Shown in pieces: positions 26,247-35,080 of a stretch of DNA of 64,000 nucleotides; position 1 is the first letter of the stretch, and every line of letters begins with the position of its first letter. This DNA is from Candidatus Zixiibacteriota bacterium. GTDB taxonomy: Bacteria; Zixibacteria; MSB-5A5; GN15; FEB-12. The notes under the pieces were generated by a model. That model did no database searches, was not told the origin of the DNA, and was given only the letters and a program-made list of their open reading frames with translations. The stretch spans positions 121,663 through 185,662 of the forward strand of contig JAOUBJ010000009.1 of NCBI GenBank assembly GCA_029860345.1, written 5' to 3'. Both the position numbers and the translations under genes were made by a program.

Positions 26247-28049
26247 TTGAGTTCGGATCGGTTCAAACAAGAATTCGCAGCAGCAACAGTCCAGGCATTT
26301 CGCACGGTCTATCCAGAGGTGTACGCATCATCCGGTGATACGCAGGTGTTCAACACCGACTTTGTCCTGGAGAACATCGAGAAACCGAAAGACCCAACCA
26401 TGGGTCGATTTGCTTTTCCTGTTTTCCGTTACGGCAAACTTCTGGGCGACAAACCACCCGCGATTTCCGGAACTGTCTCCACCGAGTTGAACGCGAATCT
26501 GGCAGAATCATCGGCGCTGACGACCCTTAGCATCGGTGGCTTCATCAATGCAAAGGTGGAGCCTTCAATTCAAGCGCGCGAGACAATTGGTCAGATCCTC
26601 GATCAGGGATCGCACTATGGCGATTCGGATGTCGGTCAAGGCCGCAAGTATCTCATTGAATACTGCTCGGCCAATATTGCCAAGCCTTATGGTGTCGGTC
26701 ATCTGCGCTCGACGATAATCGGCAACTCACTCAGGCGGGTCCACAAGAAACTCGGTTACGATGCAATCGGCATAAACTACCTGGGCGACTGGGGGACACA
26801 GTTCGGCAAAATGATCGTGGCTTATCGTCGCTGGGGTCAGGGTCTCGATCTGGGCGAAGATGCCGTCAAGCAACTCCTTGACCTGTATGTACGTTTTCAC
26901 GATGAAGCGAAATCGGACCCTTCGCTGGATGATGAAGCGCGTTTGGCATTCCGGCAACTTGAGGATGCCGAGCCAGAAGCAGTACAATTGTGGGAGAGGT
27001 TCAAGGAAATCTCGCTGGCCGAGTTTGATCGTATCCATACCATGCTTGGTGTGGAGTTCGATATAATCACCGGCGAGTCGTTTTTGAACGACAAGATGGA
27101 AGCGGTTATCGAGCGATTGCAAAAAGCCGGGCTGACCGAGTTGTCGCAAGGCGCCCTGGTTGTGCAAATAGATGATCCCAACCTGCCTCCTTGTTTGCTC
27201 AAGAAAGGGGACGGCGCCACCCTGTACGCCACCCGTGATCTGGCCGGGCTGGTCTATCGCTGGGAAACATATCGTTTTCACGAGTCGCTGTACGTGGTGG
27301 GTTCGGCCCAGGCCGACCATTTCAAACAGGCGTTCAAAGTGATCTCGATGCTCGAAGAGGCCGAGGGTATGGATGCATCCGAACGCATGACCGGACGGGT
27401 CAAACACATTGACTTCGGCTGGGTAAAGTTCGAAGGCGGGGCCATGGCCACGCGGTCCGGGAATATTATTTTCCTCGAAGATGTCACCGACCGGGCAGTT
27501 GCACTGGCCCGTGAAAAGATACTTGAAAAAAACCCGACCCTGGAATCTATCGACCACACCGCTCATCAAATTGGAGTTGGCGCGGTGATCTTCTCTCAGT
27601 TTTCGGTGCGCCGTCAGAAGGATGTCAATTTCGTCTGGAAGGAAGTTCTCAGTTTCGAGGGTGAGACCGGTCCGTATCTGCAATACACGCACGCTCGCCT
27701 GAGTTCGTTGTTGCGCAAGTACGGTTCGGAGGTCACCGAAGATATCGACGTATCGCTGCTCGGTGGGGCGGAGGAACAGCGCGTTGTTGAAATCCTGGCC
27801 GATTTTCCGTCGATAGTTGAAGATACCGCGCGCACCTACGATCCGCACCTGATCGCTGCCTATCTGTTGAAGGCGTCCGCCGCCTTTAACAAGGTCTATC
27901 AACGCAAGTCCGAAGATGGACGGATCGACAAGATAATTTCTGAAGATCGAAGACTTTCAGCAGCCCGCATGGCCCTGGTCAAAGCGGTGAAAACTGTGCT
28001 CGGCGAGGGCCTCTATCTGTTGGGTATCGACGCCCCGGAGGAGATGTGA
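26247..28049 (+). CDS. argS: Arginyl-tRNA synthetase
   Basis: About 600 residues, class Ia. Order: N-terminal additional domain; the HIGH-type signature in CSANIAKPYGVGHLRSTIIG (here GVGH); the GDWGTQFGKMI motif; a Rossmann core with YATRDLAGLVYR and YVVGSAQADHFKQ; a KMSK-equivalent ATRSGN segment in GAMATRSGNIIFLED (ArgRS commonly lacks a canonical KMSK); and a DALR anticodon-binding domain at the end (ASAAFNKVYQR to ALVKAVKTVLGEGLYLLGI). Start chosen as TTG at 26247, 6 bases after AGAAAGGG; the frame extends upstream to a TTG at 26202 without a ribosome site. It charges tRNA-Arg in the cytoplasm and is expressed from its own promoter between the trp and aro operons. Confidence 0.93.
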   Translation: MSSDRFKQEFAAATVQAFRTVYPEVYASSGDTQVFNTDFVLENIEKPKDPTMGRFAFPVFRYGKLLGDKPPAISGTVSTELNANLAESSALTTLSIGGFINAKVEPSIQARETIGQILDQGSHYGDSDVGQGRKYLIEYCSANIAKPYGVGHLRSTIIGNSLRRVHKKLGYDAIGINYLGDWGTQFGKMIVAYRRWGQGLDLGEDAVKQLLDLYVRFHDEAKSDPSLDDEARLAFRQLEDAEPEAVQLWERFKEISLAEFDRIHTMLGVEFDIITGESFLNDKMEAVIERLQKAGLTELSQGALVVQIDDPNLPPCLLKKGDGATLYATRDLAGLVYRWETYRFHESLYVVGSAQADHFKQAFKVISMLEEAEGMDASERMTGRVKHIDFGWVKFEGGAMATRSGNIIFLEDVTDRAVALAREKILEKNPTLESIDHTAHQIGVGAVIFSQFSVRRQKDVNFVWKEVLSFEGETGPYLQYTHARLSSLLRKYGSEVTEDIDVSLLGGAEEQRVVEILADFPSIVEDTARTYDPHLIAAYLLKASAAFNKVYQRKSEDGRIDKIISEDRRLSAARMALVKAVKTVLGEGLYLLGIDAPEEM

Positions 28050-28146
28050 TGATCGGAGGGTCGGCTGGTTGCCCAGGAAAGTTTTGTACTATATTAATGA
28101 TCGCTGGTTTCAATTCTGAGACGCATTACCGCATCAGGAGTCATAG

Positions 28147-29163
28147 ATGTTAATTGTAATGGAATTAGGCGCCACCACCGAAATGGTGGACAATGTATGC
28201 CGTGAGATCGAAAAGGCCGGTCTTAAGGCGCACCCTATGCCCGGCGCCATACGCACCGCCATCGGCATAACCGGAAACAAAGCACAAGTTGATGCCGATC
28301 ACCTTGAGGCTCAGGTGGGCGTGAAGGAAATCATCCACGTCACCAAACCGTTCAAGCTGGTGAGTCGGGAGTTCTATCCCGAAAACAGCGTGATCGACGT
28401 CAACGGGATTTTGATCGGCGGGAAGAACCTGGTCACTATGGTGGGTCCTTGTGCGGTGGAGACTCGTGATCAGTGCATGATTATTGCTGAGAAAGTGGCT
28501 GCTTCCGGCGCTCAGATTTTTCGGGGCGGAGCCTATAAGCCTCGCACCTCGCCATATAGTTTTCAGGGTCTGGAAGAAGCCGGTTTGAAGATACTAGCCG
28601 AAGTACGCGAGAAATTCGGTATGGCCATCATCACCGAGGCTATTGACACCGAGGTATTGGCATTGGTGTCGGAGTACGCCGATATCGTTCAGATAGGCGC
28701 GCGCAACATGCAGAATTTCTCGTTGCTCAAAAAAGCCGGTCGCCAGCCCAAGCCGGTGATGCTCAAACGTGGTATGTCGGCAACGCTTGAGGAGTTTCTG
28801 ATGGCCGCCGAATACATTATGAGCGAAGGCAACCGCAATGTTATTCTGTGCGAACGCGGCGTGCGCACTTTCGCCGACCACACGCGCAATACGCTCGACC
28901 TGTCGGCCGTGCCGTATGTTAAACGAACCAGCCATCTGCCGATCATTGTCGATCCCAGTCACGGAACCGGCAAAGCACACAAAGTTCTACCGTTGTCACG
29001 AGCGGCTATCGCCACCGGGGCCGACGGTTTGATGATCGAGGTGCATCATGATCCAGCCAACGCTCTCTCCGACGGTCCGCAGTCATTGACGCCCGACAAA
29101 TTTGACGCGCTGATGAAGGAGGTGCGAGCGATCGGAGCCGTACTGGGCAGGACCTGCGAATGA
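28147..29163 (+). CDS. aroF: DAHP synthase, type I-beta (3-deoxy-7-phosphoheptulonate synthase)
   Basis: 338 residues. It condenses phosphoenolpyruvate with erythrose 4-phosphate, the entry to the shikimate pathway. About 70 N-terminal residues form the ferredoxin-like regulatory domain of the Thermotoga type (MLIVMELGATTEMVDNVCRE), so inhibition by an aromatic amino acid is likely. The barrel then shows VGPCAVETRDQ, FRGGAYKPRTSPYSFQG, IITEAIDTEV, VQIGARNMQNFSLLK, KPVMLKRGMSATLEEF, ILCERGVRTF and PIIVDPSHGTGKAHKV, which include the metal and PEP ligands. The stop overlaps the aroA start by four bases. It starts the aro operon, about 100 bases after argS; a transketolase gene at 53754 could help supply its erythrose 4-phosphate. 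Confidence 0.93.
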   Translation: MLIVMELGATTEMVDNVCREIEKAGLKAHPMPGAIRTAIGITGNKAQVDADHLEAQVGVKEIIHVTKPFKLVSREFYPENSVIDVNGILIGGKNLVTMVGPCAVETRDQCMIIAEKVAASGAQIFRGGAYKPRTSPYSFQGLEEAGLKILAEVREKFGMAIITEAIDTEVLALVSEYADIVQIGARNMQNFSLLKKAGRQPKPVMLKRGMSATLEEFLMAAEYIMSEGNRNVILCERGVRTFADHTRNTLDLSAVPYVKRTSHLPIIVDPSHGTGKAHKVLPLSRAAIATGADGLMIEVHHDPANALSDGPQSLTPDKFDALMKEVRAIGAVLGRTCE

Positions 29164-30503
29164 GAAGGATCGTCAAGTCAGTTCGGAAAGTCGGGGGAAC
29201 CATCAGTCTGCCGGGTGACAAGTCTATCGCCCATCGAGCTGCGCTGTTCTCAATACTTTCCCAGGGACCGATCACGATCCGCAATTTCCCCAACGGCGCT
29301 GATTGCCAAAGGTCGCTGGCCGCGGCGCAAACGCTGGGGGTCAAGGTCGACCGCGGCGACAATGAGCTCATCCTGACGCCACCTGAAGCACGAGCTGTTG
29401 ACGAGGGAACCAACATTGATTGCGGCAACTCGGGCACGACCGTGCGTCTGTTAGCCGGTATCCTGGCCGGTTCGCAGGTAGAAGCAACGCTGGTCGGCGA
29501 TGAGTCTTTGAGTCAACGACCGATGAAACGCATCATCGATCCGCTCACGGCCATGGGCGCCGAATTGTTTGCCGAAAACGGCACGCTACCAATGAGAATA
29601 CGTGGACGTCGGCTTGGCGCGCTGGAGTACCGTATGCCGGTGGCCTCGGCGCAGGTCAAGTCGGCCCTCTTGCTGGCCGGGATGGCCTCGTCATGTTCGG
29701 TCGTCGTCCGTGAGGACATCATAACGCGAGACCACACCGAGATCATGATGCAGGAACTCGGCAATGGATTGAGCGTCAAAGATATCAAAGCAGTGGCGGT
29801 GGCCGATCCGGACGATCCCCGCAAACGTCGCATGCAGCGACCGGAACCGTACAAGAGAGAAATACAGCTTCAACCGGGAGCCGTACTCAACGGCGGACTA
29901 ATCGATATTCCCGGTGACTTTTCGACGGCTGTCTTTTTTATGGGAGCGGCGGCTATTTCGGGCTATTCGCTGACCGTTGCCAATGTCGGCTTGAATCCCA
30001 CTCGCACCGTCATGCTTGATCATCTCAAGGCGGTGGGTTGCAGTGTGCAGGTGAATAATCGCGCCGTTGTTTCGGGAGAAGTTCGCGGCGACGTCACAGT
30101 GACCGGAGCGCCGCTGAAAGCCCGCAAGATATCCGGCGACACCACGGTCGGACTGATCGATGAAATACCGATGGTGGCGGTAATGGCCGCTTTCGCTTCG
30201 GGCACTACGATCATACGCGACGCCGGGGAGTTACGGGTCAAGGAATCCGACCGCCTTATGGCTGTGACCGAAAACCTCAAGAGCATCGGCATCAAGGTCG
30301 GTTTGTTGGAGGACGGTCTGGCCATCGAAGGCGGCAAAGATCTAAATGGAGCCGACTTCAAAAGTTTCGGCGACCATCGAATCGCCATGGCCTTTTCAAT
30401 CGCCGGTCTGTTTCTGCACGGTTCCTCATCGATAGACGACGATGCTTCGGTGGCGGTCAGTTGTCCCGACTTTTATGATTTGTTAGGTCAGGTCACGCAA
30501 TGA
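29160..30503 (+). CDS. aroA: 5-enolpyruvylshikimate-3-phosphate synthase
   Basis: 447 residues, two inverse alpha/beta domains. The catalytic lysine lies in SLPGDKSIAHRAALFS; the PEP/glyphosate region is DCGNSGTTVRLLAG; next come SLSQRPMKRIIDPLTAMGA, SAQVKSALLLAGM, DFSTAVFFMGAA, DEIPMVAVMAAFASG (catalytic aspartate), RVKESDRL and GDHRIAMAFSIAG. It transfers enolpyruvyl from PEP to shikimate 3-phosphate. The NSGTT form of the glyphosate loop resembles Gram-positive and FCB enzymes rather than the E. coli NAGTA form; resistance cannot be read from this. Overlaps aroF (ATGA) and aroE (four bases). Confidence 0.94.
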   Translation: MRRIVKSVRKVGGTISLPGDKSIAHRAALFSILSQGPITIRNFPNGADCQRSLAAAQTLGVKVDRGDNELILTPPEARAVDEGTNIDCGNSGTTVRLLAGILAGSQVEATLVGDESLSQRPMKRIIDPLTAMGAELFAENGTLPMRIRGRRLGALEYRMPVASAQVKSALLLAGMASSCSVVVREDIITRDHTEIMMQELGNGLSVKDIKAVAVADPDDPRKRRMQRPEPYKREIQLQPGAVLNGGLIDIPGDFSTAVFFMGAAAISGYSLTVANVGLNPTRTVMLDHLKAVGCSVQVNNRAVVSGEVRGDVTVTGAPLKARKISGDTTVGLIDEIPMVAVMAAFASGTTIIRDAGELRVKESDRLMAVTENLKSIGIKVGLLEDGLAIEGGKDLNGADFKSFGDHRIAMAFSIAGLFLHGSSSIDDDASVAVSCPDFYDLLGQVTQ

Positions 30504-31342
30504 CAGCACCCTATCGCTTCGGACTGGTTGGTCACAACGTCGGCTACTCGAAATCGTCTGAGATTTTTGAGGCGATTTTCAAACATCTGGCCGCGGATGG
30601 GTCGTTTGAAGTGTTTAACATCGCCACCGAACATTTCGCCGAGCAGTTTCATAAGTTGATTGAATCCGGCGTGCAGGGACTGTCCGTCACCATACCATAC
30701 AAGAGCAAAGTAATCACCTTCCTGGACGATCTGGACCCGGTTGCTCGTGCCCTCCAGGCTGTCAACTCGATCCACTTCAATGGGGGAGCATGCTGTGGAT
30801 TCAATACCGATTGCTATGGTTTCTCCTTGCCCTTGCACCCACATGCCGAACGGCTCAAGAACGGGTCTGCGCTGATCCTCGGGGCCGGCGGCGGAGCCAG
30901 GGCCGTGGTCTATGCGCTGCACACCGACTATGAAATCGGTTGCTGCACAGTGATGGCCCGCGACAGCACCCGGCTGAAATCGTTCAAGCAGGAATTGGTC
31001 AAACAACTGCCGAACATTCGTATCAGCACGCGCCAGTTTGCCAACAACAAGAAGTCTGAACGAGACACCTGGGATATCGTGGTCAATTGCACGCCACTGG
31101 GAGGTTGGAACCATCCGACTGATTCACCACTCCCGGAATGGCTGGACTGGACAGCGGTGCGACTCTATTATGATCTGAATTACAACGTCGACAACAGCCT
31201 GACCCGGGAGGCCGAGCGGGCAGAGATTCCGTATCTGGATGGCTCGGCCATGCTGGTGGGCCAGGCGTTGCAGTCGTTTTATATCTGGACCGGCCTTAAA
31301 GTGCCGTTCGAGCCGATATACTCAAAAGTCTTCGGTGACTGA
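30500..31342 (+). CDS. aroE: Shikimate dehydrogenase
   Basis: 280 residues. It reduces 3-dehydroshikimate with NADPH. The substrate site is GHNVGYSKSSEIFEAIF, a divergent version of the usual HSxSPxxHN motif that resembles Bacteroidetes enzymes; the catalytic lysine is in LSVTIPYKSKVI and the paired aspartate in CGFNTDCYGFSL. The cofactor loop is ALILGAGGGARAVVYAL, followed by the VNCTPLGG motif and, near the end, GSAMLVGQALQSFYIWTG. The overlap with aroA is four bases; a 33-base gap separates it from aroK. Confidence 0.9.
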   Translation: MTAPYRFGLVGHNVGYSKSSEIFEAIFKHLAADGSFEVFNIATEHFAEQFHKLIESGVQGLSVTIPYKSKVITFLDDLDPVARALQAVNSIHFNGGACCGFNTDCYGFSLPLHPHAERLKNGSALILGAGGGARAVVYALHTDYEIGCCTVMARDSTRLKSFKQELVKQLPNIRISTRQFANNKKSERDTWDIVVNCTPLGGWNHPTDSPLPEWLDWTAVRLYYDLNYNVDNSLTREAERAEIPYLDGSAMLVGQALQSFYIWTGLKVPFEPIYSKVFGD

Positions 31343-31375
31343 ACGTAAGCACGTACTGATGAGGAGCCCATCCTT

Positions 31376-31945
31376 TTGGTGACTATGCCGCCAAGAACTG
31401 TTTTTCTTATCGGATTCTCAGGTTCCGGCAAATCTACCATTGGACCGCCGTTGGCCCGAAAGCTAAAGGCTGAGTTTTTCGACACCGATGCTATGATTGA
31501 AAAGCAAACCGGCCGCACGATTTCGGATTTGATCATGCAAAAGGGTGAGACCTTTTTCAGAACCTTGGAGCACAAGACGATTCGACGATTACTCCGGTCC
31601 GAGTCTAGCAAGGTTGTCGCCCTCGGTGGTGGCGCTTTTGTCCGGCGAGGCGTTCGCGAACTGATTGACACGAAGGGAATCGTGGTTTATCTGAGTTGTC
31701 CTGTCCGCGAACTGTATCGAAGGTTGCGCCTGGCCAGTGATCGTCCATTACTGGAAGGTCGACCTCGGGTTGGCGAGACGGACAAGCAGGCGAAACTGAG
31801 GAGAATGAGCACGTTGCTCAATCAAAGAAATAGCAGCTACTCGAAGGCGCACGTCAGGGTGTCAACCGCCAACAAGAGCCTGACCGATTGCGTTCAGGAA
31901 GTGTACCGAAAGGTGAGAGAGCTAAATGCCCGATCTTCGCGTTAG
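31376..31945 (+). CDS. aroK: Shikimate kinase
   Basis: 189 residues, a P-loop kinase that phosphorylates shikimate with ATP. Walker A is GFSGSGKSTIGPPLA; the shikimate-binding aspartate is in FFDTDAMIEKQTGRTISDLI; next come GETFFRTLEHKTIR, the VVALGGGAFVRRGV glycine motif and the lid RPLLEGRPR. Start is not certain: TTG 31376 lies 9 bases after GAGGAG, with GTG at 31379 and ATG at 31385 in frame. It runs about 20 residues longer than typical AroK at its C-terminus (LTDCVQEVYRKVRELNARSS), which overlaps aroB by 20 bases. Confidence 0.92.
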   Translation: MVTMPPRTVFLIGFSGSGKSTIGPPLARKLKAEFFDTDAMIEKQTGRTISDLIMQKGETFFRTLEHKTIRRLLRSESSKVVALGGGAFVRRGVRELIDTKGIVVYLSCPVRELYRRLRLASDRPLLEGRPRVGETDKQAKLRRMSTLLNQRNSSYSKAHVRVSTANKSLTDCVQEVYRKVRELNARSSR

Positions 31946-33041
31946 AGTATCCAGTGGTCAATATCCGATCGCGGTGGTATCGAAAAAACCGGACCGGCTG
32001 CGCACGTTGCTGGCTAAAGCATGCACAAGCGACAGGTTATTTGTTTTTTACGACGCCCAATTCTATGCGCTGCACGCCGCGTCGCTGCGTAAGTCGCTCA
32101 CAGCGCCCGGTCGGCGTCTGATTGAATTGGTCTTACCGTCGGGGGAAAAGACCAAGTCCAGCGCGACTCTGGAGAAAGTGTATTCATTCCTGCTTGCGGA
32201 GAAGATCAGCCGCGACGACTTTGTTCTGGCCGTCGGCGGTGGGGTTACTTCCGATCTGATCGGCTACGCCGCCGCCACGACACTGCGCGGAATCCGATGG
32301 GGTGTGGTGCCGACCACACTGCTGGGTATGGTGGACGCCGCGATCGGCGGCAAGACCGGCATCAATCATAGGCAAGGCAAGAATCTTATCGGTGCTTTCT
32401 GGCATCCGCGTTTTGTGTATGTCGACACCTGGTGGACAAATACTTTGGCGGCCCGTCAGATGATGGCCGGCATGGGAGAAGTTGTAAAATACGCCGGGCT
32501 GACCGGCCAACCGATGCTTAAGTTGACAGAGGGTTGGGTGCAGAGTTCCAGCCGCCTGAGTCAGCCCGTGCTTACTAAATTGGTCAAGTACTCGGTCGCC
32601 TGCAAGGCGGACATAGTGACCAGGGACGAACGTGAACGCAATGTTCGAATGTTTCTGAATCTCGGTCACACCGTGGGACATGCCATCGAAAAGGCAGCCG
32701 GTTACGGACGGCTTTTGCACGGCGAGGCGGTGATTCTGGGCCTCTGGGCGGCGATTGAGCTGAGTTGCAGCCTGAAGCAGTCACGAAGGCGCTATTTGGA
32801 TGGCTACCGACGGAACATTGAGTGTCTGGTGCGCCGTCTGCCAAAGGTCAAATTACAGTCAAAGAAAATTGCTGAGGCCATGAGTCTCGACAAGAAACGG
32901 CGGGGTGATGACATCAGATTTGTCTTGCTGGACCGTCCTGGAAAGCCCTTTATTGCCGATAACGTTCCTGGAAGAACTATCCGCGCTGTGATAGAGCGGA
33001 GCCTAACGATGTATGATCGCCTTGGAGGCAGGGATGCGTAG
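31926..33041 (+). CDS. aroB: 3-dehydroquinate synthase
   Basis: 371 residues, NAD- and metal-dependent. It cyclises DAHP to 3-dehydroquinate. NAD-binding core: LPSGEKTKSSATLEKVYSF, DDFVLAVGGGVTSDLIGYAA and RGIRWGVVPTTLLGMVDAAI. Substrate and metal site: GGKTGINHRQGKNLIGAFWH, GMGEVVKYA (glutamate ligand), RMFLNLGHTVGHAIEKA (histidine ligand) and RLLHGEAVILGLWAA (histidine ligand). The ATG at 31926 sits inside the end of aroK, preceded by GAGAG. The stop lies 8 bases after the aroQ ATG. Confidence 0.94.
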   Translation: MPDLRVRVSSGQYPIAVVSKKPDRLRTLLAKACTSDRLFVFYDAQFYALHAASLRKSLTAPGRRLIELVLPSGEKTKSSATLEKVYSFLLAEKISRDDFVLAVGGGVTSDLIGYAAATTLRGIRWGVVPTTLLGMVDAAIGGKTGINHRQGKNLIGAFWHPRFVYVDTWWTNTLAARQMMAGMGEVVKYAGLTGQPMLKLTEGWVQSSSRLSQPVLTKLVKYSVACKADIVTRDERERNVRMFLNLGHTVGHAIEKAAGYGRLLHGEAVILGLWAAIELSCSLKQSRRRYLDGYRRNIECLVRRLPKVKLQSKKIAEAMSLDKKRRGDDIRFVLLDRPGKPFIADNVPGRTIRAVIERSLTMYDRLGGRDA

Positions 33042-33474
33042 AATCCTGATCGTCAACGGACCCAATCTCAATTTGCTCGGACGACGTGAACCGGAAATTT
33101 ACGGTGCCGATTCGCTTGAGGACATCAACGAGAAACTGCGCGCCTGTGCCGACGAACTTAAGTTGCAGGTCGAGTTTTTCCAGTCGAACTCAGAAGGTGC
33201 CATAATCGACTTTTTGCACACAGAGGGATTCGAGGCCGACGGGTTGGTAATCAACGCCGGCGCCTTCACACACTACAGCTACGCCATCCGAGATGCAATC
33301 TCCGCCGTGGGTATTACTACGATAGAAGTTCATCTTTCGAATATCTACAGCAGGGAAGAGTTCCGCCATAAATCGGTTATCGCACCGGTCTGTCGAGGTC
33401 ACATTGTCGGCTTCGGCGCCGAGGGCTATTTCATGGCGCTGGCTCACTTTGCCCAATCCGGGAAGGACACTTGA
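33034..33474 (+). CDS. aroQ: 3-dehydroquinate dehydratase, type II
   Basis: 146 residues, the dodecameric flavodoxin-like type. The catalytic arginine and tyrosine lie in VNGPNLNLLGRREPEIYG; the family usually has threonine where this has the first arginine of the RRE. Later motifs are QSNSEGAIIDFLH, VINAGAFTHYSYAIRDA, EVHLSNIYSREEFRHKSVIA (catalytic histidine) and GHIVGFGAEGYFMAL. Start ATG 33034 follows GGAGGCAGGG and overlaps aroB by 8 bases; the frame is open from 33013. It completes the aro run present here; chorismate synthase (aroC) is not in the window. Confidence 0.95.
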   Translation: MRRILIVNGPNLNLLGRREPEIYGADSLEDINEKLRACADELKLQVEFFQSNSEGAIIDFLHTEGFEADGLVINAGAFTHYSYAIRDAISAVGITTIEVHLSNIYSREEFRHKSVIAPVCRGHIVGFGAEGYFMALAHFAQSGKDT

Positions 33475-35054
33475 TGCGCCGCCCGGTCATATTGATCCTG
33501 TTTGGGCTGGGCATGGCCTCGGTTTTGCCATCGTGCACGCAACAGCAGTTGAGCCGCGAGAGCGTGATTGAGGTCCTGGACTCAATTGAGCATAAACTCC
33601 AGTGGGTCGACTATCGTATATCCGAAGAGCAGTGGGCGTATAACACCAACGGCTTTTCTGATTCACTACAGTTCTTCGGGCACTTGTATGACAGGCTCGT
33701 CCTTACCGACCCTGCCTACGATCTCCTGCGACGAGGCAGCAGTTTGCTGAATGATGAAGTCGATGCACGGCGAGCCCAGCTTGTACTCTCACGTCTCCAG
33801 TTGGCCAGGATCGAAGCTCACCCGGAACTGATCGCGCTTCGAGAATCCTCGAACGAACAAAGGCTTCAGGCAAAACCGTTTCGGAGGAATCCTCTTGACC
33901 ACCTGTTCGCATCGGAAGATTATGGGGCATTGAAGGACCCGGCTCGCCGCCAGTCATCTTTCATTGTCGGCCTCAGTTCGGACCCGCAACGAGAAAAGAC
34001 AATGGGGCGGTTGGTAAGATTGCGTAATCAACTGGCTCGGCGGGAAGGATACAACAACTTCTTTGCTCTGTCGGCGGCCGGACTCAGGATAGAGGTGCCG
34101 GCCTACTTGCAATTGTTGGATCAACTCGAACAGGCCAGCCGCGAAACATATAGCGATATGCTGGAAGGACTGGATTCCGGCCCGGACGGCCGCCCGGTTG
34201 AAATATGGGATATTGGACTCTTGCTTCAGCATGAAGCGGAACGTGAGTTGGAGAGATACTTTCCTCAGGACTCACAATTCACATTCGTCCATCGCACATT
34301 TGACTCTTTGGGTTTCTCACTGAAGCAGTTGCCGCTGTACGTACACACTCAGTCGACCGGTGGCGGGCAAGTGCAGTGTCTGCCGATCAAGTCACCGCAC
34401 GATGTACGTATATGGGGTCAGGTCTCCGGGGGCGTCGGTTCTTCGGGGGCGTTGCTGGGTCAGATAGGACAGGCTCTGCATGCTCTGAGCATTTCGCAGG
34501 ATCGCGCCCTATTCGTCAATGAGAGCCATCCACACTGGCGCGACGGAATCAGCCGTCTGTTTGCATCGCTGATCTCGGAGTCTCCCTGGCTGGAGCGATA
34601 CGCCAACGTCCCTCCGTCGGTGGCAGAGCGGTTTCGGTCCTCAGAACAAAAGGCGCGAATTGTCTGGTTGCGAATACTGCTTGCTCATCTGAAATTCGAG
34701 CATGAGATGTACACCGATTCCGACCGCGACCTGAATCAACTTTATTGGAGTACCATCGAACAGTTTTTGATGATTCCACGGCACGAAGAGCTGGTCATCT
34801 GGCCGCTGGTCGAGGTGTTCACCCACCATCCGGTCAAGCTTCAGGCGGCATTGTACGGTGACTTGATCGCGGCTCAAACCAGTGCTTACATTGAAAAGCA
34901 ATATGGTTCTCTGACGGGAAGCAATGAAGCCTACTCGTTTCTCGTCCAGAATTACATGCGCTTCGGTAGTCGCTATCCATGGGAGGAATTACTGGAGCGT
35001 GGTACCGGTGAACCTCTGAATCCGCAGCATTTCATTGCGCGCTTGGGTTTGTGA
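33474..35054 (+). CDS. Lipoprotein resembling M2/M3 metallopeptidase with lost zinc motif
   Basis: 526 residues. A lipoprotein signal ends at Cys21 (ASVLPSC), so the protein is probably anchored in an envelope membrane. The helical body resembles gluzincin peptidases of the M2 (ACE) / M3 type: LVRLRNQLARREGYNNFFAL, then a C-terminal region where SSGALLGQIGQALHALSIS aligns with the HExGHALH zinc helix. The aligned residues 329-333 read GQIGQ (DNA 34458-34472), so both zinc histidines and the catalytic glutamate are gone; the downstream segment HWRDGISRLFASLISES aligns with the third-ligand helix and has Asp for Glu. A peptidase activity is therefore unlikely; a binding or scaffold role is inferred. 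The family placement is by pattern and needs a profile search. Start ATG overlaps the aroQ stop (TGATG). Confidence 0.6.
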   Translation: MRRPVILILFGLGMASVLPSCTQQQLSRESVIEVLDSIEHKLQWVDYRISEEQWAYNTNGFSDSLQFFGHLYDRLVLTDPAYDLLRRGSSLLNDEVDARRAQLVLSRLQLARIEAHPELIALRESSNEQRLQAKPFRRNPLDHLFASEDYGALKDPARRQSSFIVGLSSDPQREKTMGRLVRLRNQLARREGYNNFFALSAAGLRIEVPAYLQLLDQLEQASRETYSDMLEGLDSGPDGRPVEIWDIGLLLQHEAERELERYFPQDSQFTFVHRTFDSLGFSLKQLPLYVHTQSTGGGQVQCLPIKSPHDVRIWGQVSGGVGSSGALLGQIGQALHALSISQDRALFVNESHPHWRDGISRLFASLISESPWLERYANVPPSVAERFRSSEQKARIVWLRILLAHLKFEHEMYTDSDRDLNQLYWSTIEQFLMIPRHEELVIWPLVEVFTHHPVKLQAALYGDLIAAQTSAYIEKQYGSLTGSNEAYSFLVQNYMRFGSRYPWEELLERGTGEPLNPQHFIARLGL

Positions 35055-35080
35055 GCACCACCGCAGTTGCAGACTGCAAT

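Noticed and set aside
26727..27902. 391-codon open frame on the - strand opposite argS
   Set aside because: A shadow of the argS reading frame; no ribosome site and no recognisable domain.
29341..29480. Glyphosate-tolerance reading of AroA
   Set aside because: The NSGTTVRL loop differs from E. coli, but it is the ordinary form in many bacteria, and tolerance cannot be judged from it.
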